DNA of 48,111 bases from Ruthenibacterium sp. (GTDB lineage: Bacteria > Bacillota > Clostridia > Oscillospirales > Ruminococcaceae), in assembly GCA_020025235.1 (NCBI GenBank), contig JAHHSL010000010.1, positions 1-48,111 of the forward strand. The letters run 5' to 3'. Position numbers and translations under genes: made by a program. Below the pieces are notes generated by a model, which did no database searches, had not been told where the DNA came from, and worked only from the letters and a program-made list of their open reading frames with translations. Shown here piece by piece: positions 34,316 through 42,703 of the stretch. Positions within the stretch are counted from its first letter, which is position 1, and every line of letters starts with the position of its first letter.

Positions 34316-37300
34316 CGCAAGAAACTTCACACATCTTCATCTGCATACAGAATACAGCCTTCTGGACGGCGCATGCCGCATTGAAGGGCTGATGCAGCGC
34401 ATCAAGGCGCTGGGACAGACGGCGGTTGCCATTACGGATCACGGCGTCATGTACGGATGTGTGGAATTTTACAAAGCGGCCAAAAACGCAGGGATCAAGC
34501 CGATCATCGGCTGCGAAGTGTATGTGGCTACACGCACGCGCTTCGATAAGGTAAGCCGCATCGACGGTTCCAATCATCTGATCCTTTTGTGCAAAAACGA
34601 TACCGGATACAAGAACCTGATCAAAATGGTATCTGCCGGATTTACCGAGGGCTTTTACAATAAGCCGCGTATCGATCATGAGCTTCTGGAACAGTACCAC
34701 GAAGGGCTTGTCTGTCTTTCGGCATGTCTTGCAGGCGAAGTGCCGCAGGCGCTGATGGCAGGGGATTACGAAAAGGCAAAGCAGACGGTGCTGTATTATG
34801 ATAACCTGTTCGGACGCGGAAACTATTACATTGAACTGCAGGATCACGGGCTGGAAGAACAGCGTGCCGTGCTGCCGCAGCTGGTGCGCCTTTCGCGCGA
34901 AACCGGCATCCCGCTGGTGGCGACGAACGACTCGCACTATCTGACAAAAGAAGATTCCAAGATGCAGCGGATATTGATCTGCATCCAGACAAACAAAACC
35001 GTGAACGATGACGACGTTCTGGAATTCGGCACGGACGAATTTTATGTCAAAAGCACGGATGAGATGTATGATCTGTTCCGCGCATGGCCGGAAGCGTGCG
35101 AAAATACGAACAAAATTGCCGATATGTGCAATTTCGATTTTGAATTCGGCGTTACCAAGCTGCCGTATTTTGAAGCACCCGACGGCATGGATAACAAGGA
35201 TTACTTTGTAAAGCTGTGTCAGGAAGGGCTGATGCGCCATTACGGCCCGCAGGTGCCGCAGGAGATCCGCGAACGTCTGGAATACGAAATTTCCATCATC
35301 GACCGCATGGGATATATCAACTATTATCTCATCGTGTTCGATTTTATCAACTATGCAAAAAGCAAGGGGATCCCCGTCGGGCCGGGGCGCGGCTCCGGTG
35401 CGGGCAGCCTTGCCGCCTACTGTGTGGGCATCACCAATATCGACCCGATCCGGTACAATCTGCTGTTTGAACGCTTCCTTAATCCGGAACGTGTTTCGAT
35501 GCCGGACTTTGACGTAGACTTCTGCTACGAACGCCGGCAGGAGGTCATTGATTATGTGATCCGGAAATACGGCGCAGACCATGTGGCGCAGATCGTCACG
35601 TTCGGAACCATGGCGGCGCGCGCCGCGATCCGCGACGTCGGGCGTGTGCTGGACATGCCGTACGGCACGGTGGATGAAATCGCAAAGCTTGTGCCGATGG
35701 AACTGAAAATGACACTGACCAAGGCGCTTAAGGAATCGAAGGAGCTTGCGGCGCGGTATGATGCCGACCCGCAGGTGAAAGAGCTGATCGACATTGCCCG
35801 AAAGATCGAGGGTATGCCGCGCCATGCATCCACGCACGCGGCGGGCGTTGTGATCACACGCGACGCGGTGGATACTTACGTTCCGCTTTCGACGAATGAC
35901 GGCAACCCGGTCACGCAGTTCACCATGACGCGCATCGAGGAATTAGGGCTTTTAAAAATGGATTTCCTCGGCCTTCGCACGCTTACGGTCATCAATGATG
36001 CGGAAAAAATGATACGCCGCAATGAACCTGAATTTTCGATCGAACATATTCCGTATGACGACAATGCGGTGTTCGGGATGCTGAATGCCGGCGAAACCTC
36101 CGGCGTGTTTCAGATGGAATCTCCCGGCATGACGCAGGTGATCGTGAACCTGCAGTCGAAGAGCCTGGAGGACATCATCGCTATTATTTCGCTGTACCGT
36201 CCCGGCCCTATGGAATCGATTCCCACCTATATCGCAAACCGTCACAATCCGGGGAATGTGCGCTATAAAACACCGCAGCTGGAGCACATTCTTGATGTTA
36301 CCAACGGCTGTATCGTGTACCAGGAACAGGTCATGCAGATCTGCCGCGAGCTTGCAGGCTTTTCGTACGGACAGGCTGACCTTGTGCGCCGTGCCATGAG
36401 CAAGAAAAAGCACGACGTCATGGAAAAGGAACGCCAGCATTTCGTTTACGGAAACAAAGAGCCGGGACACGAGTGCGCCGGCTGTGTTGCAAACGGGATT
36501 CCGGAGGATGTTGCCAACGCGATTTTCGATGAAATGACAAGCTTTGCATCGTATGCGTTCAATAAGGCGCACGCGACATGCTATGCGGTGGTTGCATACC
36601 AGACGGCTTATCTGAAGCGCCACTATCCGCGCGAATTTATGGCGGCGCTTCTGACAAGCGTGCTTGAAAATACGGATAAGGTCATCGAATACACATCGGA
36701 ATGTCAGCGTATGGGCATCCGGGTCCTGCCGCCGGATGTCAACACAAGTGATGTGGGCTTTACGGTTGAAGGAAATGACATCCGTTTCGGCCTGCTGGCA
36801 TTGAAAAACGTCGGGCGGAACCTGATCGCTTCAGTAGTGCGCGAACGCAAAGAGCGTCCGTACCGCAGCTTGTACGATTTCTGCAAGCGACTGCACGGAA
36901 CCGAAATCAACCGCAGAGCGGTGGAAAGCATCATCAAAAGCGGTGCGTTCGACAGTCTGGAAGCCAAGCGCCGCTCCATGATCGACGGGGTAGAGGGCAT
37001 TTTGAAAAGCATCGAAAGCGATTCCCGCCGGAACGTGGAAGGGCAGATCGACTTCTTCGGTGCCATGGGCGGCCGGACGGCGGAGCAGGATACCTATAAG
37101 CTGCCGGATTCCGGTGAGGAATATCCGTATGATGTGATGCTGCAAATGGAAAAGGAAGTCAGCGGATTGTATCTGTCCGGTCATCCGCTGGATCATTACC
37201 GAGAGGTGATCGGCACGATTTCCGACTGCCGCATTTCCGAGCTGACAGGCGAAAACGCCCCGAACTATGACGGACGCCGCGTTACGGTCGTGTGTACGGT

Positions 37301-37784
37301 GGTGCGTATGAAAACGATCAATACAAAATCCGGCGGGATGATGGCATTCATCACGGTGGAGGATCTGAGCGGTACCATGGAAGTGCTTGCATTCCCGAAG
37401 GTGCTGCTGGATTGTTCTGAAGCGATCCATGACAATGCGGTCGTCGTTATCCGCGGGCGTGTTTCCTACAAGGAGGACGAGCCCAGCAAGCTGGTGGCGG
37501 ATGACATCACGGCAATTGAGCGCTTTCAGCCGGAAAAACGAAAGGTGAGCAACAAAAGTACAAATAGCGGCCTGTGGCTGAAACTTTCCTCCATGCAGAG
37601 CGAAAGCTTTGAGGAAGTAAAAAACCTGCTGAGTATTTTTGAAGGGGAATTTCCGGTCTATATGTACTTTGAAGATACAAAACAGCGTATGCGTGCGCCG
37701 AGAAACCTGTGGTGCACACAGACGGATCTGCTGATTTCCGAACTGGAACGCATCCTCGGAAAACAAAATGTTGTGATCAAATAA
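34305..37784 (+). CDS. dnaE: DNA polymerase III subunit alpha (DnaE1 type)
   Basis: 1159 residues. An N-terminal PHP domain (FTHLHLHTEYSLLDGACRI, ITDHGVMYG) keeps its metal-ligand residues. The catalytic Asp triad lies in PDFDVDF (Asp401, Asp403, Asp405), with the PGRGSGAGS block just before. Helix-hairpin-helix and an OB domain (about 980-1070, VVRMKTINTKSGGMMAFITVE) follow. It is the replicative polymerase of the bacterial DnaE1 type by length and layout; polC is not in the window. The start overlaps whiA. Confidence 0.98.
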   Translation: MADNARNFTHLHLHTEYSLLDGACRIEGLMQRIKALGQTAVAITDHGVMYGCVEFYKAAKNAGIKPIIGCEVYVATRTRFDKVSRIDGSNHLILLCKNDTGYKNLIKMVSAGFTEGFYNKPRIDHELLEQYHEGLVCLSACLAGEVPQALMAGDYEKAKQTVLYYDNLFGRGNYYIELQDHGLEEQRAVLPQLVRLSRETGIPLVATNDSHYLTKEDSKMQRILICIQTNKTVNDDDVLEFGTDEFYVKSTDEMYDLFRAWPEACENTNKIADMCNFDFEFGVTKLPYFEAPDGMDNKDYFVKLCQEGLMRHYGPQVPQEIRERLEYEISIIDRMGYINYYLIVFDFINYAKSKGIPVGPGRGSGAGSLAAYCVGITNIDPIRYNLLFERFLNPERVSMPDFDVDFCYERRQEVIDYVIRKYGADHVAQIVTFGTMAARAAIRDVGRVLDMPYGTVDEIAKLVPMELKMTLTKALKESKELAARYDADPQVKELIDIARKIEGMPRHASTHAAGVVITRDAVDTYVPLSTNDGNPVTQFTMTRIEELGLLKMDFLGLRTLTVINDAEKMIRRNEPEFSIEHIPYDDNAVFGMLNAGETSGVFQMESPGMTQVIVNLQSKSLEDIIAIISLYRPGPMESIPTYIANRHNPGNVRYKTPQLEHILDVTNGCIVYQEQVMQICRELAGFSYGQADLVRRAMSKKKHDVMEKERQHFVYGNKEPGHECAGCVANGIPEDVANAIFDEMTSFASYAFNKAHATCYAVVAYQTAYLKRHYPREFMAALLTSVLENTDKVIEYTSECQRMGIRVLPPDVNTSDVGFTVEGNDIRFGLLALKNVGRNLIASVVRERKERPYRSLYDFCKRLHGTEINRRAVESIIKSGAFDSLEAKRRSMIDGVEGILKSIESDSRRNVEGQIDFFGAMGGRTAEQDTYKLPDSGEEYPYDVMLQMEKEVSGLYLSGHPLDHYREVIGTISDCRISELTGENAPNYDGRRVTVVCTVVRMKTINTKSGGMMAFITVEDLSGTMEVLAFPKVLLDCSEAIHDNAVVVIRGRVSYKEDEPSKLVADDITAIERFQPEKRKVSNKSTNSGLWLKLSSMQSESFEEVKNLLSIFEGEFPVYMYFEDTKQRMRAPRNLWCTQTDLLISELERILGKQNVVIK

Positions 37785-37805
37785 ATATTTTTTTAACAAA
37801 GTGTC

Positions 37806-37834
37806 TTGAATTTGATGCAACATCTGTTTATAAT
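37806..37834 (+). promoter_or_regulatory. Sigma-A promoter of pfkA
   Basis: TTGAAT (37806-37811), 17 bases, TATAAT (37829-37834), 42 bases upstream of the pfkA start. No clear terminator for dnaE lies before it. Confidence 0.8.
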
Positions 37835-37875
37835 AAGGAACTAGAGTGTTTGAATATTTGAGGGGGGCTTTTTTC

Positions 37876-38850
37876 ATGGCACACCAGATTAAAACTATTG
37901 GTATTTTGACAAGCGGCGGCGACGCGCCCGGCATGAACGCAGCCATTCGCGCAGTTGTGCGTACCGCTATTTCGCGCGGCTTTCAGGTAAAAGGAATCCG
38001 TCACGGCTATAACGGACTGCTGACCGGCGAAATTTTTGATATGAATCTGCGCAGCGTTTCCGAGATCATTCACCGCGGCGGTACGATCCTTTACACAGCG
38101 CGCTGCCTTGAATTCAAGACAGAAGAAGGACAGAAGCGTGCAGCGCAGGCATGCCGCGATAACGGCATTGACGCTATGGTCATCATCGGCGGCGACGGTT
38201 CGTTCCGCGGCGGCAAGGCACTTGCTGCGCAGGGCATTCCGTGCGTCTGCCTGCCGGGCACGATCGATAACGATATCGCATGCAGCGATTACACGATCGG
38301 TTATGATACGGCAATGAACACCGCAGTCGAAATGATCGACAAGCTGCGCGATACAACGCAGAGCCATGACCGCTGCAGTGTTGTTGAGGTTATGGGACGC
38401 AACGCAGGCTACATTGCACTGAATACCGGCATTGCAGTCGGCGCAATCGCTACGCTGATTCCGGAAGTTCCGTATGATCTGGAACGTGACGTCATCGCAA
38501 AGATGAAAAAGACGCAGAAAATGGGCAAACAGCATTTTATCATCATCGTTGCGGAAGGCGTCGGCAAGGCACATGACATTGCAAACGAAATCCAGTCGCG
38601 CACCGGCATCGATTCCCGCGCAACCGTCCTTGGACACGTTCAGCGCGGCGGCTCTCCGACGCTGCGTGACCGCGTGACGGCAAGCCGCATGGGTTACCAT
38701 GCAGTTGAACTGTTGAGCAAGGGCATCCTGAACCGTGTTGTTGCAACAAGATCTGAATCCATTGTGGATTACGATATCTCCGTTGCACTGTCGATGTATA
38801 AGACGATCGATACCACGCTGCTCGACATCGGCTCTACAATTTCGATCTGA
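37876..38850 (+). CDS. pfkA: ATP-dependent 6-phosphofructokinase
   Basis: 324 residues, standard bacterial PfkA size. ATP site TSGGDAPGMNAAIR (12-25) and GGDGSFRGG (105-113). The catalytic PGTIDND (127-133) includes Asp131. Gly107 after GGD indicates ATP rather than PPi use. It commits fructose 6-phosphate to glycolysis. The start is ATG 37876, 7-8 bases after GAGGGGGGC; an earlier in-frame start is not needed. It has its own promoter and a terminator at 38896-38927. Confidence 0.98.
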   Translation: MAHQIKTIGILTSGGDAPGMNAAIRAVVRTAISRGFQVKGIRHGYNGLLTGEIFDMNLRSVSEIIHRGGTILYTARCLEFKTEEGQKRAAQACRDNGIDAMVIIGGDGSFRGGKALAAQGIPCVCLPGTIDNDIACSDYTIGYDTAMNTAVEMIDKLRDTTQSHDRCSVVEVMGRNAGYIALNTGIAVGAIATLIPEVPYDLERDVIAKMKKTQKMGKQHFIIIVAEGVGKAHDIANEIQSRTGIDSRATVLGHVQRGGSPTLRDRVTASRMGYHAVELLSKGILNRVVATRSESIVDYDISVALSMYKTIDTTLLDIGSTISI

Positions 38851-38895
38851 TGATCGGCTCCGGATGGGGCAGGACAGAATAATAAATGTAATAAG

Positions 38896-38927
38896 AAAAG
38901 CGGCACTGTGCAGACAGTGCCGCTTTT
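38896..38927 (+). terminator. Terminator of pfkA
   Basis: A 14-bp perfect stem (38896-38909 with 38914-38927) with a 4-base loop ends in TTTTGTT. Confidence 0.88.
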
Positions 38928-39254
38928 GTTATATATGGGCTTTGATGCAAGAGCATTTCGGTATGTTTGTTGATAGCAATAGGAAAATTGCACAAAAGAA
39001 AAAAACAAAGAAAATGCAATAGGGGATAGGGCTGCTGAAATATGCATAAATGATGCGTAGAGAGCAGCTTTGCAGGCACGAATCAAATTCCATAATATAG
39101 GGCTGAATTACTTGGGAAAAGAGAGTTTGCACCCTGAAAATCCGAAGAGAACAGGGAAAAAGAAGATGGCAAAATAATGCCAAAAAAGAACAGCATAATT
39201 ATATCGGAAATCACAACATTGGAAAATAATAGAAAAGAAAAATAATATGCTTTT

Positions 39255-39272
39255 TATACTTTATAAAGTATA
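39255..39272. repeat. 18-bp perfect palindrome, operator-like
   Basis: TATACTTTATAAAGTATA reads the same on both strands. It lies about 245 bases upstream of the flgB promoter, 8 bases from a second inverted repeat. Confidence 0.85.
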
Positions 39273-39280
39273 TTTTCGGG

Positions 39281-39297
39281 TATATCACTATGATATA
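39281..39297. repeat. 17-bp inverted repeat, operator-like
   Basis: TATATCA, three bases, TGATATA. Its centre is about 25 bases from the centre of the palindrome at 39255-39272. Confidence 0.8.
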
Positions 39298-39516
39298 GAG
39301 AATAAGCGCAAAAAAGTCAAAATAAATTAAGTGTGAAGCAAAAATACTCATATTCAAGAAAAGTCATAATTCGCAATTTTATCATATGTCTGCCGACTTA
39401 AAAAGGAAAAAACAGGTAAATTTTGAAACGTCTTATTGGTTTTGCTGGAAATCAGTTAGGAGATTTTCGTCAAAACATGGAAATTTTCCAAAAATGATTT
39501 TTTTGCGCGAGATGTG

Positions 39517-39544
39517 TTGAAAAATATCGAAAATTAGGTATAAT
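39517..39544 (+). promoter_or_regulatory. Sigma-A-type promoter of the flagellar operon
   Basis: TTGAAA (39517-39522), 16 bases, TATAAT (39539-39544). It predicts a leader of about 170 bases before flgB. No FliA-type (sigma-28) promoter was found. Confidence 0.75.
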
Positions 39545-39613
39545 ATTATATAGTAAATTAGTGCATACAAAAAATGGAATAGCAGATCGGTCGTATGTAC
39601 CGTACAGCAAGAG

Positions 39614-39708
39614 CAGGCTCTGCAAAAGGCGCGAAGGCTGCATTACCGCCGGACGCAGAAGATCCGGGCGGAACAGCAGGGCCTGTTATATGTTTTTTTA
39701 TGAACAGG
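39614..39708 (+). promoter_or_regulatory. Structured leader RNA before flgB, possible riboregulator
   Basis: A 10-bp stem (39614-39623 with 39676-39685, one G-T pair) encloses a GC-rich element with an inner stem CCGCC/GGCGG (about 39646-39671). The last four bases of its 3' arm belong to CCTGTT (39682-39687), which can instead pair with AACAGG (39703-39708), overlapping the flgB AGGAG site. Seven T lie between (39692-39699 area). The two pairings exclude each other. No known riboswitch class was recognised. Confidence 0.5.
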
Positions 39709-39722
39709 AGTAGGTGTGTCGA

Positions 39723-40106
39723 ATGGACTTTTTATCAAGTAATTCGGAATTGATGATGGAAAAATCCATGAACTATTTGTGGACAAAGCAAACTGCGATT
39801 CTGGATAATATCTCAAATGCGGAAACTCCGGGCTATCGCACGAAAGTAGTAACCTTTGAAGAACGCTTTCAGGAAAGCCTTGAAAATGCGCACAAAGCTC
39901 AGGCACCGAACGGAATGCGCCAGACAATTGAAAAAGCAGAATATAATGTAAAAGAACATCCGGGAATCACACGAATGGACGACAACGGTGTAAACGTAAC
40001 GGAACAGAGCGTTGAAATGATGCGCAATGCATATCAGCTGCAGTACGTTATGAGCGCGATCAACGGCGAACTGAACGTGATCCGCAGCGCAATTACCGGA
40101 CAATAA
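39723..40106 (+). CDS. flgB: Flagellar basal-body rod protein FlgB
   Basis: 127 residues, typical for FlgB, a proximal rod subunit outside the membrane, exported by the flagellar type III system. The rod-protein motif is QTAILDNISNAETPGYRTK (about 22-40). The C-terminal helix with MRNAYQLQYVMSAINGELNVIRSAI fits rod polymerisation. The ATG at 39723 is preceded by TAGGTG at 6 bases and AGGAG at 12 bases; a GTG at 39714 is too near AGGAG. First gene of the operon, downstream of the leader element. Confidence 0.96.
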   Translation: MDFLSSNSELMMEKSMNYLWTKQTAILDNISNAETPGYRTKVVTFEERFQESLENAHKAQAPNGMRQTIEKAEYNVKEHPGITRMDDNGVNVTEQSVEMMRNAYQLQYVMSAINGELNVIRSAITGQ

Positions 40107-40144
40107 ACAGCTTGATTTGAAGCAAGGTACAGGAGGAAAGCAAC

Positions 40145-40606
40145 ATGGCTTTTTTAAGTTCGATTAACGTAGTGGGCTCCGGCTTGACAGCACAGCAGCT
40201 TCGTATGGATGTTGTTGCAGAAAACGTCACCAATGCCCAGACGACCCGCACGGAAAACGGCGGTGCATATCGCAGAAAAATGGTCGTTTTTCAGGCGGTG
40301 GACGGAAAAAACAGCTTCCGTCAGGCTATGGCCGATGCAGAAAACGGCCTTGTCTCGAACCGCAGGGGCGCTGGTGCAGGCGGTGTGCGTGTGACCCAGA
40401 TCGTGGATGATCCCTCTCCGCTGAAACGGGTTTTCGACCCCGTACATCCGGATGCAGACGAAAACGGATATGTGGAAATGCCGAATGTGGATATGGTGAA
40501 GGAAATGACAGACGCCATGGCAGCAGCACAGGCATATTCCGCAAATGTAACGGCTTTGAACACGCTCAAGGGCGTTATCGCAAAGGGCCTGGAAATCGGC
40601 AGATAA
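40145..40606 (+). CDS. flgC: Flagellar basal-body rod protein FlgC
   Basis: 153 residues. The N-terminal rod motif is GLTAQQLRMDVVAENVTNAQTTRTENG, and the C-terminal EMPNVDMVKEMTDAMAAAQAYSANVTALN is the FlgC/FlgG-type helix. A rod subunit stacked with FlgB. AGGAGG precedes the ATG by about 8 bases. A 9-bp hairpin follows in the gap to fliE. Confidence 0.97.
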   Translation: MAFLSSINVVGSGLTAQQLRMDVVAENVTNAQTTRTENGGAYRRKMVVFQAVDGKNSFRQAMADAENGLVSNRRGAGAGGVRVTQIVDDPSPLKRVFDPVHPDADENGYVEMPNVDMVKEMTDAMAAAQAYSANVTALNTLKGVIAKGLEIGR

Positions 40607-40616
40607 TTTTGCGTCA

Positions 40617-40639
40617 CCGCCTGACAGGACGTCAGGCGG
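40617..40639 (+). repeat. Intercistronic hairpin between flgC and fliE
   Basis: A 9-bp perfect stem (40617-40625 with 40631-40639) and 5-base loop, not followed by a T run. A stability or processing element is possible. Confidence 0.6.
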
Positions 40640-40687
40640 GCGGTAAATAAAAGATATAAAAACAAATTTCTGAAAGAGGGAAAAAAG

Positions 40688-40984
40688 ATGATCACTCCCA
40701 TTCAAAAGATCACCCCGCTGCTGGAAACAGAAAAAACTCAGAAAACCGCAGCGGCAGAGAGCAATATTCCGTTCCAGAGCGTTTTTGAATCAATGATTGA
40801 TACCGTTAAGGAAACGGATCAGGAAGTTGCGCAGGGCAAATATCTGCTGGCAACCGGCCAGCTGGACAATCCTTCCTCGCTGATGATCGCAATGTCCAAG
40901 AACGATACCGCAGTAAAAATGTTAGTACAGCTTCGCAATAAGGCAATGGATGCATATTCGGAAGTCATGCGAATCAGTCTGTAA
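40688..40984 (+). CDS. fliE: Flagellar hook-basal body complex protein FliE
   Basis: 98 residues, standard FliE. The C-terminal helix DNPSSLMIAMSKNDTAVKMLVQLRNKAMDAYSEVMRISL is characteristic: a VQLRNKAMDAYSEVMRI segment joins the MS ring to the rod. The ATG follows GAGGG. It lies between flgC and fliF as usual. Confidence 0.96.
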   Translation: MITPIQKITPLLETEKTQKTAAAESNIPFQSVFESMIDTVKETDQEVAQGKYLLATGQLDNPSSLMIAMSKNDTAVKMLVQLRNKAMDAYSEVMRISL

Positions 40985-41071
40985 AAGAAACGGCCGGCAG
41001 GAACTGTATTGGTGTAAAGGGAAAACGCTGAGCCCGGTTTTTTACAACTACTGACATAGGAGGTATCCGCA

Positions 41072-42703
41072 GTGAATGAAAAAGCAAAAGCACTGTTGGA
41101 CAAAGTAAAAGAAAAACTTTCGAAAATATCAAAAAAAGTCTACATAATTGCAGTCGTAGTTCTGGTTTTGGTTGCGGCTGCAATTGCGTTTGTCTTGAAC
41201 AATAAATCCTATGCGGTTTTGGTTACAGAAGCTTCATCGGATGAAATGACAGCCGTTACGACGTTCCTGCAGGAACAGGGCGTTACGGATTATCGAATCG
41301 AACAGAGCAATACGATTCTGGTGCCGGAAGAGGATGCAAACCGCCTGAAAGCAAATCTTGCGATGAAAGGCTTCCCCCAGTCGGCTTTTGCCTATTCCGC
41401 TTACTTTGATAATGCCGGTGCACTTTCAACGGAATCGGAAAAAACCAGATCATGGCTTGTCGGTCTGCAGGATCGTATCGGTGCGGTAATTCGCGAATTT
41501 GATAATGTCGTTGAGGCATGGGTCAACATTACGCCGGGCGAAGATCGCAGCTATGTGCTCGACAGCGGCAATGTGGTGGATGCTGAAGCGGCGGTTGTTG
41601 TTGCGATGCGCGGTTCTACACGACTAACTAAAGAACAGGTCAAGGGTATCCGCGATTTCGTTTCGCACAGTGCACAGGGCCTGAAGGTCAGCAAAGTCTC
41701 GATCGGAGATACCGCAGGCAATACATATAATGTAGAAGACGGCAATAATTCCAGCGATGCATCTGTTTTGAAGCTGCAGCTGGAAGAAGAATGGGAAAAC
41801 AAGATCCGAACCGAAGTAATGTCGGTGCTCGCACCGTTTTACGGAATGGAGAACGTCCGTGTTGCAGTAAACTGCGTGGTTGACGTACATCAGACCACGG
41901 AACAGAGAACGGATGTTATGCTGCCCGAGGGCGCACAGGATGGCAAGGGTCTGATCGTTTCCGAACAGTATCAGTATCATGTCGGACGCCCCGGCGATGA
42001 AACGGCGGGCGGGATTGTCGGCTCGGAAACAAACAGTGATTTCCCCACGCAGGTTGAAAACGCTGCCAAGCCGAATGGCACGGAGCTTGAGATCGAGGGC
42101 AGCGGTCAGCGTGATTATGATAACTCGAAAAGCGAAAAACAGATCGTCAATAACGCAGCAGTCCTGCGTGACTGCACGATTTCCGTGAGCCTGAATTCCA
42201 ATGTGGCGGGACGCCTTGATGAAATCGACGTCAAAACGCTTCGCAATCATGTTGCGCGTGCAGCCGGCATTACAAACGGTGCAGGCGATCGGAATGCGCA
42301 GGATTACCTGAGCGATAAGATTTCGATCGTTTCGATGAAATTCGCAGGCGATGATCCGATTTCGATCCTTCCGCAGGATGGCAACCGGAATATGATTATT
42401 CTGATTGCGTGCGCAGGTGTGCTCCTGTTCCTGATCCTGCTTCTTATCATTCTGCTGATCGTACGCAGACGCCGTAAGAAACGCAAGCTGAGAATGGAAC
42501 TGGAAAATGAGATGGATCGTATCAATGATTCGATCATCCCGCCGGAAGCAGAAAAAATCATTGAAAATGCGGATGTTATGACGCTTCAGTCTGAAAAGAA
42601 CATGGAGCTGCGCAAGGAAATCCGCAAGTTTGCAAACGATAATCCGGAAATTGCGGCACAGATCGTGCGCAATATGCTGAAAGGAGGGGACGACGATGCC
42701 TGA
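41072..42703 (+). CDS. fliF: Flagellar M-ring protein FliF
   Basis: 543 residues. Two TM helices bracket the protein: about 26-47 (YIIAVVVLVLVAAAIAFVLN) and about 444-466 (IILIACAGVLLFLILLLIILL). Between them are the ring-building motifs (YRIEQSNTILVPEEDANRLK, REFDNVVEAWVNITPGEDRS). The cytoplasmic tail (about 468-543) ends with a FliG-binding helix. It forms the MS ring in the cytoplasmic membrane. The start is GTG after AGGAGGT. It overlaps fliG by 8 bases. Confidence 0.97.
   Translation: MNEKAKALLDKVKEKLSKISKKVYIIAVVVLVLVAAAIAFVLNNKSYAVLVTEASSDEMTAVTTFLQEQGVTDYRIEQSNTILVPEEDANRLKANLAMKGFPQSAFAYSAYFDNAGALSTESEKTRSWLVGLQDRIGAVIREFDNVVEAWVNITPGEDRSYVLDSGNVVDAEAAVVVAMRGSTRLTKEQVKGIRDFVSHSAQGLKVSKVSIGDTAGNTYNVEDGNNSSDASVLKLQLEEEWENKIRTEVMSVLAPFYGMENVRVAVNCVVDVHQTTEQRTDVMLPEGAQDGKGLIVSEQYQYHVGRPGDETAGGIVGSETNSDFPTQVENAAKPNGTELEIEGSGQRDYDNSKSEKQIVNNAAVLRDCTISVSLNSNVAGRLDEIDVKTLRNHVARAAGITNGAGDRNAQDYLSDKISIVSMKFAGDDPISILPQDGNRNMIILIACAGVLLFLILLLIILLIVRRRRKKRKLRMELENEMDRINDSIIPPEAEKIIENADVMTLQSEKNMELRKEIRKFANDNPEIAAQIVRNMLKGGDDDA

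Larger units (their letters stand above)
38930..39516. other. AT-rich gene-free region with palindromes
   Basis: About 590 bases clearly richer in A/T than the flanking genes, without a credible gene on either strand. Short open frames here lack ribosome-binding sites. Visible structure: an 18-bp palindrome at 39255-39272, a 7+3+7 inverted repeat at 39281-39297, and TGGCA/TGCCA arms at 39167-39182. The flgB promoter follows at 39517. Confidence 0.7.

Noticed and set aside
39590..39700. A c-di-GMP-I (GEMM) riboswitch before flgB
   Set aside because: A GGACGCAG piece resembles the GEMM core, but the element is only about 72 bases and lacks a second long arm and its tetraloop receptor pattern. 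I kept it as an unassigned leader.
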